Positions 7,403-15,595 of a DNA stretch of 64,000 nt are shown here, in pieces. Positions within the stretch are counted from its first letter, which is position 1; each line of letters begins with the position of its first letter. Source of the stretch: Clostridiales bacterium. Its GTDB lineage: Bacteria; Bacillota; Clostridia; Peptostreptococcales; Anaerovoracaceae. The notes under the pieces were generated by a model. That model had not been told where the DNA came from, did no database searches, and saw only the letters and a program-made list of their open reading frames with translations. Made by a program: the position numbers and the translations under genes. The stretch lies in the NCBI GenBank assembly GCA_015258265.1, contig JABZIP010000004.1:1-64000 (forward strand), written 5' to 3'.

Positions 7403-8176
7403 TTGATTTACGACGGCCATACGCATATTTGGACACCTGTTTCAGGCAATGATTTAGGAGACATTGATAAAGATGAACTGGTTGAGTTTAAGAAGATGTT
7501 TTCGGCTTTAAGCTACAGCGGAATAGTGAACTCGATAAACGAGCAGGAGTTTTATGAGCTAAGGGGAATTTCAAATGCCTATGTTTCGTTCGGCATACAT
7601 CCTTGGCAGACGGATCGATATACACAAGGTGATACGGAGAAAATGATTCGAAATTATGCTCATATTTATAAAGATGCGGATGCGGTGGGCGAAATCGGAC
7701 TTGACAATGTATGGTGTGATTGCGACGAGAACGAGCAGATACGCGTGTTTAATGTACAGCTTGATATTGCTGAAGAATTTCAAAAACCTGTAATTCTACA
7801 TTTGAAGGGTATGGAAGAAAAAGCTCTTGACGAAATAAAAAAACGAAATTTGCGAAAAATGGTGCATTGGTATTCAAAGGAAGGCTTGATAGATGAATTT
7901 ATAGATTGTGATTGTTATTTTACTGTCGGTATAGATGTTCTTGTAGACAAACAGGTGAGCGCACAGATTGCTCAGATTGTACCGCTTGATAGGTTGCTGC
8001 TTGAAACGGACGGAACGGAAGCTGCCGAATGGGGTTTGAGGAGAGAGGTGCTGCCGTTTGAATTACCTTTATTGCTTAGAAAAAGTTTAGAGAAAGTGGC
8101 TAGAATAAGGGGAATTGACGAAGACGAACTTGCAAAACGCCTTGAAGATAATTTCTTTAGATTTTTAAAAGGTTAA
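7403..8176 (+). CDS. TatD-family metal-dependent hydrolase
   Basis: A 257-residue amidohydrolase-fold protein related to TatD DNases. Metal-ligand motifs in order are DGHTHIW (near residue 4), FGIHPWQ, VGEIGLD (Glu ligand), VILHLKG, VHWYS and LLLETDG. These match the TatD ligand set, with Trp/Tyr changes around the third His. The TTG start is preceded by AAGGGGG and lies 2 nt after thiZ, so it is the last gene of the riboswitch operon. TatD proteins are 3'-5' exonucleases or of unknown substrate; a role linked to thiamine is not evident. Confidence 0.85.
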   Translation: MIYDGHTHIWTPVSGNDLGDIDKDELVEFKKMFSALSYSGIVNSINEQEFYELRGISNAYVSFGIHPWQTDRYTQGDTEKMIRNYAHIYKDADAVGEIGLDNVWCDCDENEQIRVFNVQLDIAEEFQKPVILHLKGMEEKALDEIKKRNLRKMVHWYSKEGLIDEFIDCDCYFTVGIDVLVDKQVSAQIAQIVPLDRLLLETDGTEAAEWGLRREVLPFELPLLLRKSLEKVARIRGIDEDELAKRLEDNFFRFLKG

Positions 8177-8185
8177 AATTTAGTC

Positions 8186-8213
8186 TTGAAAATTTGAGAA
8201 AAAGGTTTATAAT
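8186..8213 (+). promoter_or_regulatory. Promoter of ackA
   Basis: TTGAAA at 8186-8191 and TATAAT at 8208-8213 are spaced by 16 bp, about 50 bp before the ackA start codon. Confidence 0.8.
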
Positions 8214-8260
8214 TGAATATGAGAATATTTATTCAAGAAGATGCTTTAACGGAGGAAAAA

Positions 8261-9463
8261 ATGAAAGTATTAGTAATCAATTGTGGCAGTTCATCTCTTA
8301 AATATCAGGTTTTGGACATGACAAATCAAGAACTTTTGTGTAAAGGACTTGTAGAGCGTATAGGCATAGACGGTTCTATAATAACTCATGAAAAAACAGG
8401 AGCGGACAAATTTAAAATGGAAGTTCCAATGAAGGATCATAAGGATGCGATAGGCCACGTGCTTGATGCTATAAAGGATAAGGAACATGGGGTTGTTGCT
8501 TGCTTGGATGAAATAGAGGCAGTGGGACATAGAGTTGTACATGCAGGCGAAAAATATGCGCAGTCGGTACTTATAACGGAAGAGGTACTTAAAGCGCTTG
8601 ATGAGTGTGTTGAACTTGCACCGTTACACAATCCGCCAAATCTTGCGGGTATAGTAGCGTGCAAAGAACTTATGCCGGGAGCACCTATGGTTGCTGTATT
8701 TGATACAGCATTTCATCAGACAATGCCGGCAGAGGCATATATATATGCACTTCCTTACGAATATTATGAAAAATACGGAATCAGAAAATACGGTTTCCAT
8801 GGAACAAGCCATAGATATGTTTCAGCTAAAGCTGCAGAAATGTTAGGTAAAGACATAACGGATTTAAAGATTGTTACATGTCATCTGGGAAACGGAGCTT
8901 CTCTTGCGGCTGTAAAGGGCGGAAAGTGCATAGATACATCTATGGGATTCACACCGCTGGAAGGACTTGTAATGGGAACTCGCTCGGGAGATATAGATCC
9001 GGCGATTGTTACATTTATAAGCGAAAAAGAAAATTTGACACCGCAGCAGGCTAACGATTTATTGAATAAGAAATCAGGTGTGTTAGGAATTTCCGGAATA
9101 TCAAGCGATTTTAGAGATGTGGAAGATGCAGCGGCAGCAGGCGATAAGCTGGCAGAACTTGCTCTAAATGTGTTTGTGCATAGGGTAAAACAGTACATAG
9201 GCGGATATATAGCTCAAATGAACGGAGTAGATGCGATAGTATTTACTGCAGGTTTAGGCGAAAACGGAAAAGAAATGAGAGAAGCTATATGTGCAGATCT
9301 CGACAACCTTGGAATAACAATAGATCACGACAAAAACAATGTTAGAGGAAAGGAAACTGTAATAAGCAAAGACGGCGCAAAAGTTGCGGTATTGCTGATT
9401 CCTACTAACGAGGAGCTAATGATAGCTAAAGATACTGTAAGTATCGTTAAAGCGGCAAAATAA
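8261..9463 (+). CDS. ackA: Acetate kinase
   Basis: A 400-residue acetate kinase, interconverting acetyl phosphate plus ADP and acetate plus ATP, a main ATP source in fermenters. Hallmarks are VLVINCGSSSLKYQ at the start, FDTAFHQTMP, KYGFHGTSHRYV, CHLGNGASLAA and FTAGLGENG. The ATG chosen follows GGAGG by 5 nt and gives the family N-terminus; upstream in-frame codons lie in the promoter. It is monocistronic between its own promoter and terminator. The usual partner pta is not in this window. Confidence 0.98.
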   Translation: MKVLVINCGSSSLKYQVLDMTNQELLCKGLVERIGIDGSIITHEKTGADKFKMEVPMKDHKDAIGHVLDAIKDKEHGVVACLDEIEAVGHRVVHAGEKYAQSVLITEEVLKALDECVELAPLHNPPNLAGIVACKELMPGAPMVAVFDTAFHQTMPAEAYIYALPYEYYEKYGIRKYGFHGTSHRYVSAKAAEMLGKDITDLKIVTCHLGNGASLAAVKGGKCIDTSMGFTPLEGLVMGTRSGDIDPAIVTFISEKENLTPQQANDLLNKKSGVLGISGISSDFRDVEDAAAAGDKLAELALNVFVHRVKQYIGGYIAQMNGVDAIVFTAGLGENGKEMREAICADLDNLGITIDHDKNNVRGKETVISKDGAKVAVLLIPTNEELMIAKDTVSIVKAAK

Positions 9464-9483
9464 GCCAAACAGTTAAAGTTGAT

Positions 9484-9528
9484 AAACTCCCTTGTGCATT
9501 CGACGATTTAGCGGCAAGGGAGTTTTTT
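9484..9528 (+). terminator. Terminator of ackA
   Basis: AACTCCCTTG and CAAGGGAGTT form a strong stem with a 21-nt loop, ending in a run of T residues. Confidence 0.85.
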
Positions 9529-9633
9529 ACTGTTGAAATAGGGGAATATATTATATAGGTAGTTATTTTGGGTTGTATATTGTTTAAAATGTTTTGAATG
9601 ATAGCATGTAGTTATGTGGGAGATTTGCTTCGG

Positions 9634-10701
9634 ATGGATAAGGCTGAATATAGTAAAAAAGTAAATCGTGCATTGATTTCGAGTTGGATAATAATAGATT
9701 TAATTTTGGTTGTTGCATATATAATTGAGATTTTCAAGGGACTTAGAAGCGTAGAATATGTAGCTGTTTTCTGTCTTGTAACAGTTGGACCGTTAGTTAT
9801 TACTATAATAAAAAATTATATGCAAGGTGGAACAAATTTAAATATAAAGTACTATGCTGTGGTTGGATACTGCATATTTTATACATTCAGTATGTTTACG
9901 ACGCAGGAAAGAGTTTCGTTTGTCTATATTATACCTATGATATCAATTATGATAGTGTACTGCGATGCCAAGTTGGTAACACTTGCATATACATATGCGA
10001 TTACGATAAATATGATTGTGATACATACTCAATACATACGAGGCTACAATACAAAAGCGGACATGACATTTTACGAAATACAAATTGCCTGTTTGTTACT
10101 TTCGTGTCTTTTCTTAAACATTGCGCTTCAATTAGTAAGAGGAAGTGTACAAAAGATGTTTGAACTATCGGATGATATACTTATAGACGAATTATCTAAG
10201 GCGTACAATAGAAAATTTGTGTCGTACAATATCATACCGCTATTTGATTATCAAACTAATCCAAATATATCAATGGCGTTTTTGGATATAGATAATTTCC
10301 GAGATTACAATACCAAATACGGACATGAGGTTGGAGATTTAACTATTAAAACAATGTCCAAAGTTGTAAAAGATTTATGCGGTAAGAACAAGAAGATTTA
10401 TTTTATACGAATAGGCGGGGATGAATTTATACTTATAGCTTTTGGTTGGGCATATAAAGATTTTATATATTTTTGTGAAAAGTTAAGAAGGAAAATTTCT
10501 GATACTCCTGTCGATTTTGAGGGTGCAAAGATTGCGGTCAGCGTAAGTATGGGACTTGCAAATACACTTGCATCCAATGTGAACGACTATTTTGATTTGA
10601 GGGAAATTGCCGACGCCCAACTTTATGTATCGAAAAATGGAGGCAGAAACAGGATTTCGTGCGCTGCACCTCCACTAAACTTGAGTCTTGATAATATTTA
10701 A
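9634..10701 (+). CDS. Membrane-bound diguanylate cyclase (GGDEF)
   Basis: The N-terminal half (to about residue 175) has five or six hydrophobic helices and no recognised sensor fold. The C-terminal GGDEF domain (about residues 180-340) shows LSKAYNRKF, FLDIDNFRDYNTKYGHEVGD and an intact IGGDEF active site near residue 260. It should make cyclic di-GMP from two GTP. The RxxD inhibitory site normally just before GGDEF is absent, so product feedback may be missing. I prefer the ATG about 12 nt after GGGAG; an in-frame ATG at 9598 has no ribosome binding site. The gene directly precedes the Tad-like operon, whose assembly c-di-GMP could influence (inference). Confidence 0.9.
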   Translation: MDKAEYSKKVNRALISSWIIIDLILVVAYIIEIFKGLRSVEYVAVFCLVTVGPLVITIIKNYMQGGTNLNIKYYAVVGYCIFYTFSMFTTQERVSFVYIIPMISIMIVYCDAKLVTLAYTYAITINMIVIHTQYIRGYNTKADMTFYEIQIACLLLSCLFLNIALQLVRGSVQKMFELSDDILIDELSKAYNRKFVSYNIIPLFDYQTNPNISMAFLDIDNFRDYNTKYGHEVGDLTIKTMSKVVKDLCGKNKKIYFIRIGGDEFILIAFGWAYKDFIYFCEKLRRKISDTPVDFEGAKIAVSVSMGLANTLASNVNDYFDLREIADAQLYVSKNGGRNRISCAAPPLNLSLDNI

Positions 10702-10716
10702 AAAAGATTGAATTTA

Positions 10717-10750
10717 AAAACCGATGAGAGAAATTCTCGTCGGTTTTTTT
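10717..10750 (+). terminator. Terminator of the diguanylate cyclase gene
   Basis: CCGATGAGAG and CTCTCATCGG-like arms (CCGAtGAGA / TCTCgTCGG with a G-T pair) form a hairpin, followed by seven T residues. Confidence 0.85.
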
Positions 10751-10812
10751 ATGTGATTAGGTAAACATGAATTAGAAAATTAGAAAGGAGGGAAAAAATT
10801 TCAAAATATGTA

Positions 10813-10840
10813 TTGACAAATAATTACAATAATGTATAAT
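10813..10840 (+). promoter_or_regulatory. Promoter of the Tad-like operon
   Basis: A consensus TTGACA at 10813-10818 and a consensus TATAAT at 10835-10840 are separated by 16 bp. This is one of the strongest promoters in the window. The leader to the first gene is about 28 nt and contains AAAGGGGGG as ribosome binding site. Confidence 0.85.
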
Positions 10841-10874
10841 AGTGTTATAACTAAGAAAGGGGGGTTATGTGTGA

Positions 10875-11519
10875 ATGAGATTTCGCCGTATTATTAAGCC
10901 GCTGATAGGAGCCATGTTGATAGTACTTTCTATATGTGTACTTTTTTGGTGGGAGCATACAGGTAGAGAAGAGTTTTTGATGCAGGAAAGAGCGGTCCTT
11001 GCTAAAGATATTAAAGCGGGAACAGTGGTAAGCGGAAGCAGTTTTAAAAATGTCAGAATTAACGACGAGGCAATTCAAAAGGGCAGTATTAGCAAAGATA
11101 GTATATCCAAGCTGGAAGGGAAAGTCGCAAAGAAAGATATGCGAGCAGGAGAGCAGGTGCATGAAGCGGATTTTCTAAAGTCGGATATGGTTGTGGAAAA
11201 GGGAGTATCTATTTATGCTATTAAATCGGAGTGGCTGGACAGTAGGAGCTGTAGTCTTAGGAAAGGTGATATTATCAGGATTTACGATGCATCAGGGCAA
11301 GTTGATATGGGTTCTTACAAGCTGGCGTATGTAAAGAGTGAAGCGGAGCAAGAGGTCGTGAACGGTGAAGGCACGAAAGGAAATGAAATTGCAGATAGAG
11401 ATTTTGCGACAAGTCCTATAGCGTTTATCGAGATATTCTGCAAATTGGAAGATTATCGTAGAATATACGAAATGGCGGAAGACATGGGAGAAAAGCTGCT
11501 GGTTGTTCAGGAGGTTTAG
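10875..11519 (+). CDS. SAF-domain membrane protein, CpaB/RcpC-like
   Basis: A 214-residue protein with an N-terminal membrane anchor (about residues 9-27) and a SAF domain beginning ERAVLAKDIKAGTVVSGSSF (about 38-100). This is the arrangement of CpaB/RcpC proteins of Tad/Flp pilus systems. In Gram-negatives CpaB works near the secretin; in Gram-positives it is thought to act at the cell wall. It is the first gene of a nine-gene operon, and the next gene starts 1 nt after its stop. The start is fixed by an in-frame stop immediately upstream. Family assignment rests on the SAF pattern plus the neighbouring CpaE- and CpaF-like genes. Confidence 0.75.
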   Translation: MRFRRIIKPLIGAMLIVLSICVLFWWEHTGREEFLMQERAVLAKDIKAGTVVSGSSFKNVRINDEAIQKGSISKDSISKLEGKVAKKDMRAGEQVHEADFLKSDMVVEKGVSIYAIKSEWLDSRSCSLRKGDIIRIYDASGQVDMGSYKLAYVKSEAEQEVVNGEGTKGNEIADRDFATSPIAFIEIFCKLEDYRRIYEMAEDMGEKLLVVQEV

Positions 11520-11520
11520 G

Positions 11521-12300
11521 ATGAGTAATTTTTATGTGTTTCACGGGATTGATCACAAAGTGGGAGTTACGATGGTTGCTCAATCTATCGCAGAGATTAT
11601 AGCGTCGTATAAGAAGGGTATGAATGTACTTTTCTTGGCACTTAACGGTCGGCTGAATGCGGAGTATGTCAAGGAAGAAGTTCATAGTATAGATGATTTC
11701 AAAGTGGAGCTGGATAGTAAGATTTTTACGGTTACGGATTTTATGAGGAAGTGCAGGCAAAAGGATAATTTTTATATGATGGCAGGCGTTGCGAATGAGG
11801 AAGAAGAAAGGCTGTATTTTCCGAGTGTGGTAGAGTATTTACTTGGAGAGCTTAAAGACAAGTTTGATGTAATAATCGCTGATACGGGAAGTACATTGGA
11901 TAATGGTCTGGCACTTGGAGCATTGCTTATGGCGGATTGTAATTATTTGATAACTACGCAACAGGAATCTGCGCTTACAAGGCTCGAAAAACAAAGAGAT
12001 ATATTCGACAAAAGCGATATAAGTTTTGATGCGGTAGTAGTAAATAAATTTTATGAAAAAGATCCGCACAGTCTTGGATATATCAGGTCGAGAATGGGAC
12101 TTGATAAGGAACGGATTTCGAAAATTTCTATGGCGGATTACGAAAGGCAGGCGGAAATGAATCATTGCACACTGATGGAATTCAACAATTCGGATTATGA
12201 AAAGGATATCCTAAATGTTGCGAATGAAATATTACTGGATATAGGAGGGGAGGGAATCCGAAAAAGGAGCAGAGGTCTTAGGTGGAAAAGTTTTATTTAA
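11521..12300 (+). CDS. CpaE-like ParA/MinD-fold protein with degenerate P-loop
   Basis: A 259-residue protein with the overall layout of CpaE/TadZ ATPases, which localise Tad pilus machinery. The Walker A position reads DHKVGVTMVAQSIA (about residues 11-24), where active relatives have KGGVGKT. Both the signature Lys and the P-loop Lys are missing. A Walker B-like strand FDVIIADTGS remains near residue 117. ATP hydrolysis is therefore doubtful, and it may be a structural hub. The ATG follows CAGGAGG. It overlaps the next gene by 19 nt. Confidence 0.75.
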   Translation: MSNFYVFHGIDHKVGVTMVAQSIAEIIASYKKGMNVLFLALNGRLNAEYVKEEVHSIDDFKVELDSKIFTVTDFMRKCRQKDNFYMMAGVANEEEERLYFPSVVEYLLGELKDKFDVIIADTGSTLDNGLALGALLMADCNYLITTQQESALTRLEKQRDIFDKSDISFDAVVVNKFYEKDPHSLGYIRSRMGLDKERISKISMADYERQAEMNHCTLMEFNNSDYEKDILNVANEILLDIGGEGIRKRSRGLRWKSFI

Positions 12301-13697
12301 GCGATTACAAAAAAAGTAAGAAACTGAAAACCGAGAGTTGCAAAGAATCTTGTTTTGATGATTTTAAAGCGGTTTGCGATGCGGTTTTGGAGGAATTTCA
12401 TCGAGAATGGGATGATGGTGAAAAAGATATCAAGGCTCTTTTGGATATGCAAAAGAACGCGATTATCGGGAAAGAAAAGGAGGTTCGCTATTTTAAAAAT
12501 AAAATAGCGAACTACATTTCGCGAAATGGTCTTGAGGGACTTGAGTTTCCAAGATATTACGACAGTGTAGAAGATGCGATTTATCATGAAAATTGGGGAA
12601 TGGCAGGAATTGCAGAGTGGTTTTCAGATAAAAATAAAAGTAGCAGTTCCTGTAAGGTAATCGGGGATAGAATATACTTTCAGGAAAATGGCGGGTTGGC
12701 AGAAAAGGAGCAGACAATATCAAAACCCCGCAGGGAGCAGCTTATAAGGGCGTTACTTCTTGCAACGCCGAATGAGCGTGTAGATAAGGATTTTCACGAG
12801 GTTTATATGACTGACGGTACAAGAATTACTATATTTAAAGGGAATATGGTAAAGGAAAATCAAGAGGTTATAGTATTTAGGCGGTATATTATCGTAGAGT
12901 ATAGCTTCGAGGAACAGGCTAGGAGAGGTACTATTCCGAAAGATGCCGTAGACCTATTTAAAAATATGGTGAAACTCGGATTTTCGATTGCCGCAACGGG
13001 AGCTATGAAAACGGGCAAAACCTCGTTTTTAGCTACATATCAGTCATATGAGGATGAAAATTTGGAAGGAGTAATGCTGGAAACAGATCCGGAAATCAGT
13101 TTACACAAGTTGATGCCAAAGGCACCTATTATTCAGCTTCTTGCTAAGGATGACAGGCTAAAGAGTATTACTAGGCAAATACTGCGAAGCGATGCGGATT
13201 ATTTGATAATGGCGGAAGCAAGGGACGGGATTTCACTTGATACGGTGCTTCGTCTTGCAAGCAAGGGGACAAGGAGGCTAAAGATAACTTTTCATTCAAG
13301 GAATCCGTTTAATTTTCCATATGATGTTGCCGCTGAGGTAGCAATCAGTTTGGGTATGGATATGAATATTACAGCAAAAAGAGTAGCGCAGGGATTTGAT
13401 TACATTTTTCATTTCGTGCAATTAAAGGATAAAAGTAAGAAGAGATTGAAGGGAATTTATGAAATCACTTATGATTCACCGAAAAACTCGATTATAATTA
13501 CTCAAATTTGTAAGTACGATGAAAAAGAGGAAACTTGGAGATGGCAGGAGCATATAGATGCGGATAAGGTTGTTGCGGCAAGCGAGGAGGATGGATGCGG
13601 TTTTGAGAATTTCAAGAAGGAGCTGCACAAACTCACAATAGAAAATCCGATGAGAAAGGAAGAAGTTGATGAGAGCATACATAGGTATCAGCTTTGA
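12282..13697 (+). CDS. CpaF/TadA-like type II/IV secretion ATPase
   Basis: A 471-residue ATPase of the VirB11/GspE superfamily, closest in layout to CpaF/TadA, which powers Flp pilus assembly or retraction. Walker A is GAMKTGKTS (about residues 239-247). The Asp box/Walker B region reads ADYLIMAEARDG, and the His-box region reads TFHSRNP where TadA proteins have TIHANS. All nucleotide-binding elements look intact, unlike in the neighbouring CpaE-like protein. The start is GTG, overlapping the previous gene. It overlaps the TadB-like gene by 29 nt. Confidence 0.85.
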   Translation: MEKFYLSDYKKSKKLKTESCKESCFDDFKAVCDAVLEEFHREWDDGEKDIKALLDMQKNAIIGKEKEVRYFKNKIANYISRNGLEGLEFPRYYDSVEDAIYHENWGMAGIAEWFSDKNKSSSSCKVIGDRIYFQENGGLAEKEQTISKPRREQLIRALLLATPNERVDKDFHEVYMTDGTRITIFKGNMVKENQEVIVFRRYIIVEYSFEEQARRGTIPKDAVDLFKNMVKLGFSIAATGAMKTGKTSFLATYQSYEDENLEGVMLETDPEISLHKLMPKAPIIQLLAKDDRLKSITRQILRSDADYLIMAEARDGISLDTVLRLASKGTRRLKITFHSRNPFNFPYDVAAEVAISLGMDMNITAKRVAQGFDYIFHFVQLKDKSKKRLKGIYEITYDSPKNSIIITQICKYDEKEETWRWQEHIDADKVVAASEEDGCGFENFKKELHKLTIENPMRKEEVDESIHRYQL

Positions 13698-14607
13698 AAC
13701 GTTGATTTACACATTTTTTTTGGTTGGTATAATTTTGATTTACGGTGAAGAATTTGAACTGGTTATTCAAGAAATCAAAATGAGAAAGCGCCTTGTTGCA
13801 AGAACCAGAAAAATGGATGAATTGGGGAAATTGCGAAAGCATTTAAATTACATAAGTGCTGTCAGTTTTGATATGAAAAACGACAGATTGTTATTTGTGA
13901 TGATTGTAATATGGATTGCCAGCTTTATAGTGGGTAAGATTAGTTTTGATTTTAGTGAAGCACTGATATTTTCGCTGCTTTTGGCAAGTACGCCTTATAC
14001 TGTAGTTAGGATAAATTTCGAAAATTTGCGTAAGAAGACTAGTTTTGAAGGGGAAACTTTGATAGTCAACTTTTTAAATGCGTATAGAATAAGCAATTTC
14101 AATGTTTATGAAGGACTTGAGGGGATAATAGCTGACGGTGCGAAAGAGCTTAAAAGCAAGAATTTAATTGTGAAGATGATACTTTCGCTTCGTCAAAGCG
14201 GCAGTCCACAGAAAATAAGGGAAATTATAAGCGAGTTCGGTCGTGCGGTGGGGACAAATTGGAGCAGGATGTTTGCATATAACATACAGCTTGCTGCCGA
14301 AAAAGGTATAGATGTTTCGATTGCAGTTGAGGATATACTTGTGCAGCTTAGAGATGCAAGAAAGCTATATGAAGAAAGGAGGCGTTTAAATTCGGAAGCA
14401 ATGAGAATAGTTGTGTATTTGATACCTCTTTTGTATTTGTTTACGATATTGGCAAGTGTGCTGTTCATAGGTATAGAGCCGGACAAGCTGTTCAGAAATC
14501 AATTTCTGACAAAACAGGGATTTTCACTTTTCAATATCAGTGCGCTTATGTTCGTATTTAATTTACTCATAATGGAGTGTGTGAGCAAGCAAAAATTTGA
14601 TTATTAG
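13669..14607 (+). CDS. TadB-like inner-membrane platform protein
   Basis: A 312-residue membrane protein with helices near residues 7-25, 75-92, 95-112, 245-265 and 285-305. A large cytoplasmic segment of about 130 residues lies in between. This is the topology of GspF/TadB platform proteins that the assembly ATPase acts on. Sequence similarity to textbook TadB is weak to the eye; the call leans on topology and position directly after the CpaF-like ATPase. An alternative TTG start lies one codon upstream of the ATG. Confidence 0.7.
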   Translation: MRAYIGISFETLIYTFFLVGIILIYGEEFELVIQEIKMRKRLVARTRKMDELGKLRKHLNYISAVSFDMKNDRLLFVMIVIWIASFIVGKISFDFSEALIFSLLLASTPYTVVRINFENLRKKTSFEGETLIVNFLNAYRISNFNVYEGLEGIIADGAKELKSKNLIVKMILSLRQSGSPQKIREIISEFGRAVGTNWSRMFAYNIQLAAEKGIDVSIAVEDILVQLRDARKLYEERRRLNSEAMRIVVYLIPLLYLFTILASVLFIGIEPDKLFRNQFLTKQGFSLFNISALMFVFNLLIMECVSKQKFDY

Positions 14608-14620
14608 GGGAATTTTAAGC

Positions 14621-15262
14621 ATGGTTTGGATTAGCGGAATTGGTTTTACACTGGGGGTTTACCTCTTATTTATAGAAAGAGGTGAGCCGAGATTAAAAGA
14701 AAGAGCTGAAAAAATTTTCTCAGATGTAAAAAAGAAAAATAAAATGCTGAAAAATTTAATCAGCGTTTTGAGAAAAATTAAGAAGATGAGGCAGGAGCAG
14801 GCTGTAGACAGGGAGATATACGAAGCGATATCGTTTATGCGAAATGTAATATCGATAGAAAGCGGTAGGGAAACAAATGCGGATTTTATAATTGAGAGGC
14901 TTTCAAAAAAGGAAGGGATACTTCGTGAGACATATATTAAAATGCTGTCGCTTTTGAGATTAAACAAAAGAAATGAAGCCGGAAAATTACTTGAAGAAAG
15001 GCTTAATACCGCATCGGGGAGGGAGTTCGCAGCGCTTCTTTTAAGGTGGGACGATATAGATCCCAAAGAGCTTATTGAGGTTCTTATTTCACATCAAAAG
15101 GGAATTAAGGAAATGCAACTTACAGTGCAAAAACGAAGAGAGGAAAGTATAAGCGACCTATTGTATTTGCCGGTAATTGTGAATGTAATTTTCTTATTTA
15201 TTAATTTTATTTATGTGGCTTATTTCATCAATCAAAAGGAAATGCTACAACTATTATTTTAA
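14621..15262 (+). CDS. TadC-like membrane protein, shortened
   Basis: A 213-residue protein with one membrane helix at residues 3-19 and a C-terminal hydrophobic hairpin (about 185-212). In between lies a basic, helical cytoplasmic domain. TadC proteins are second GspF-family platform subunits of around 280-320 residues; this one is smaller but stands in the TadC position. I chose the ATG that follows AGGGGA by 9 nt rather than an upstream TTG inside the preceding gene. Confidence 0.55.
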   Translation: MVWISGIGFTLGVYLLFIERGEPRLKERAEKIFSDVKKKNKMLKNLISVLRKIKKMRQEQAVDREIYEAISFMRNVISIESGRETNADFIIERLSKKEGILRETYIKMLSLLRLNKRNEAGKLLEERLNTASGREFAALLLRWDDIDPKELIEVLISHQKGIKEMQLTVQKRREESISDLLYLPVIVNVIFLFINFIYVAYFINQKEMLQLLF

Positions 15263-15278
15263 AAACAGGAGGAGAAAA

Positions 15279-15437
15279 ATGAAGCAAATTATTGTACTTG
15301 CAGCGTTTATAGCACTTGGTATATTCATATCAAGTATAGTGATAGGTTTTGAGGGAGATGTAAAAACTATAGGCGATAAGACTAATAGCGCTATGAACAA
15401 ACTGGTAACTAATATGGATAAGAGTTTTGGAGAATAA
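15279..15437 (+). CDS. Pilin-like micro-protein 1 (MKQ-IVL family)
   Basis: A 52-residue protein with one hydrophobic helix at its very N-terminus (MKQIIVLAAFIALGIFIS) followed by a short hydrophilic helix with Asp/Lys/Asn. It has an excellent ribosome binding site (AGGAGGAG). Position and size suggest the Flp-pilin slot, yet there is no basic leader, no Gly/Ala-Glu cleavage site and no prepilin peptidase gene nearby. It could be a leaderless pilin-like subunit. It shares its first residues with the next two genes. Confidence 0.7.
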   Translation: MKQIIVLAAFIALGIFISSIVIGFEGDVKTIGDKTNSAMNKLVTNMDKSFGE

Positions 15438-15442
15438 AGAAT

Positions 15443-15586
15443 ATGAAGCAGTATATAGTTTTACTAAGCATGATAGCACTTGGGATTTTTATATACGATA
15501 TTATTGCAGGGGGAAACGGCTCAATATTAGCGGCGTTGACAGGACTTTGGGCAAAGGAACTTGAAATCAGGACATACAGACCTTAG
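15443..15586 (+). CDS. Pilin-like micro-protein 2 (MKQ-IVL family)
   Basis: A 47-residue ORF, short enough to be missed by many gene callers, beginning MKQYIVLLSMIALGIFIYD and ending in a short soluble tail (LWAKELEIRTYRP). It resembles the preceding 52-residue protein in the first 17 positions (MKQ-x-IVL...IALGIFI), so the pair probably arose by tandem duplication. The gap to the upstream gene is 5 nt and to the downstream gene 9 nt, which supports co-translation. The ribosome binding site is modest (GGAG at 15429-15432, inside the previous gene). Confidence 0.65.
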   Translation: MKQYIVLLSMIALGIFIYDIIAGGNGSILAALTGLWAKELEIRTYRP

Positions 15587-15595
15587 GAGGGGAGT

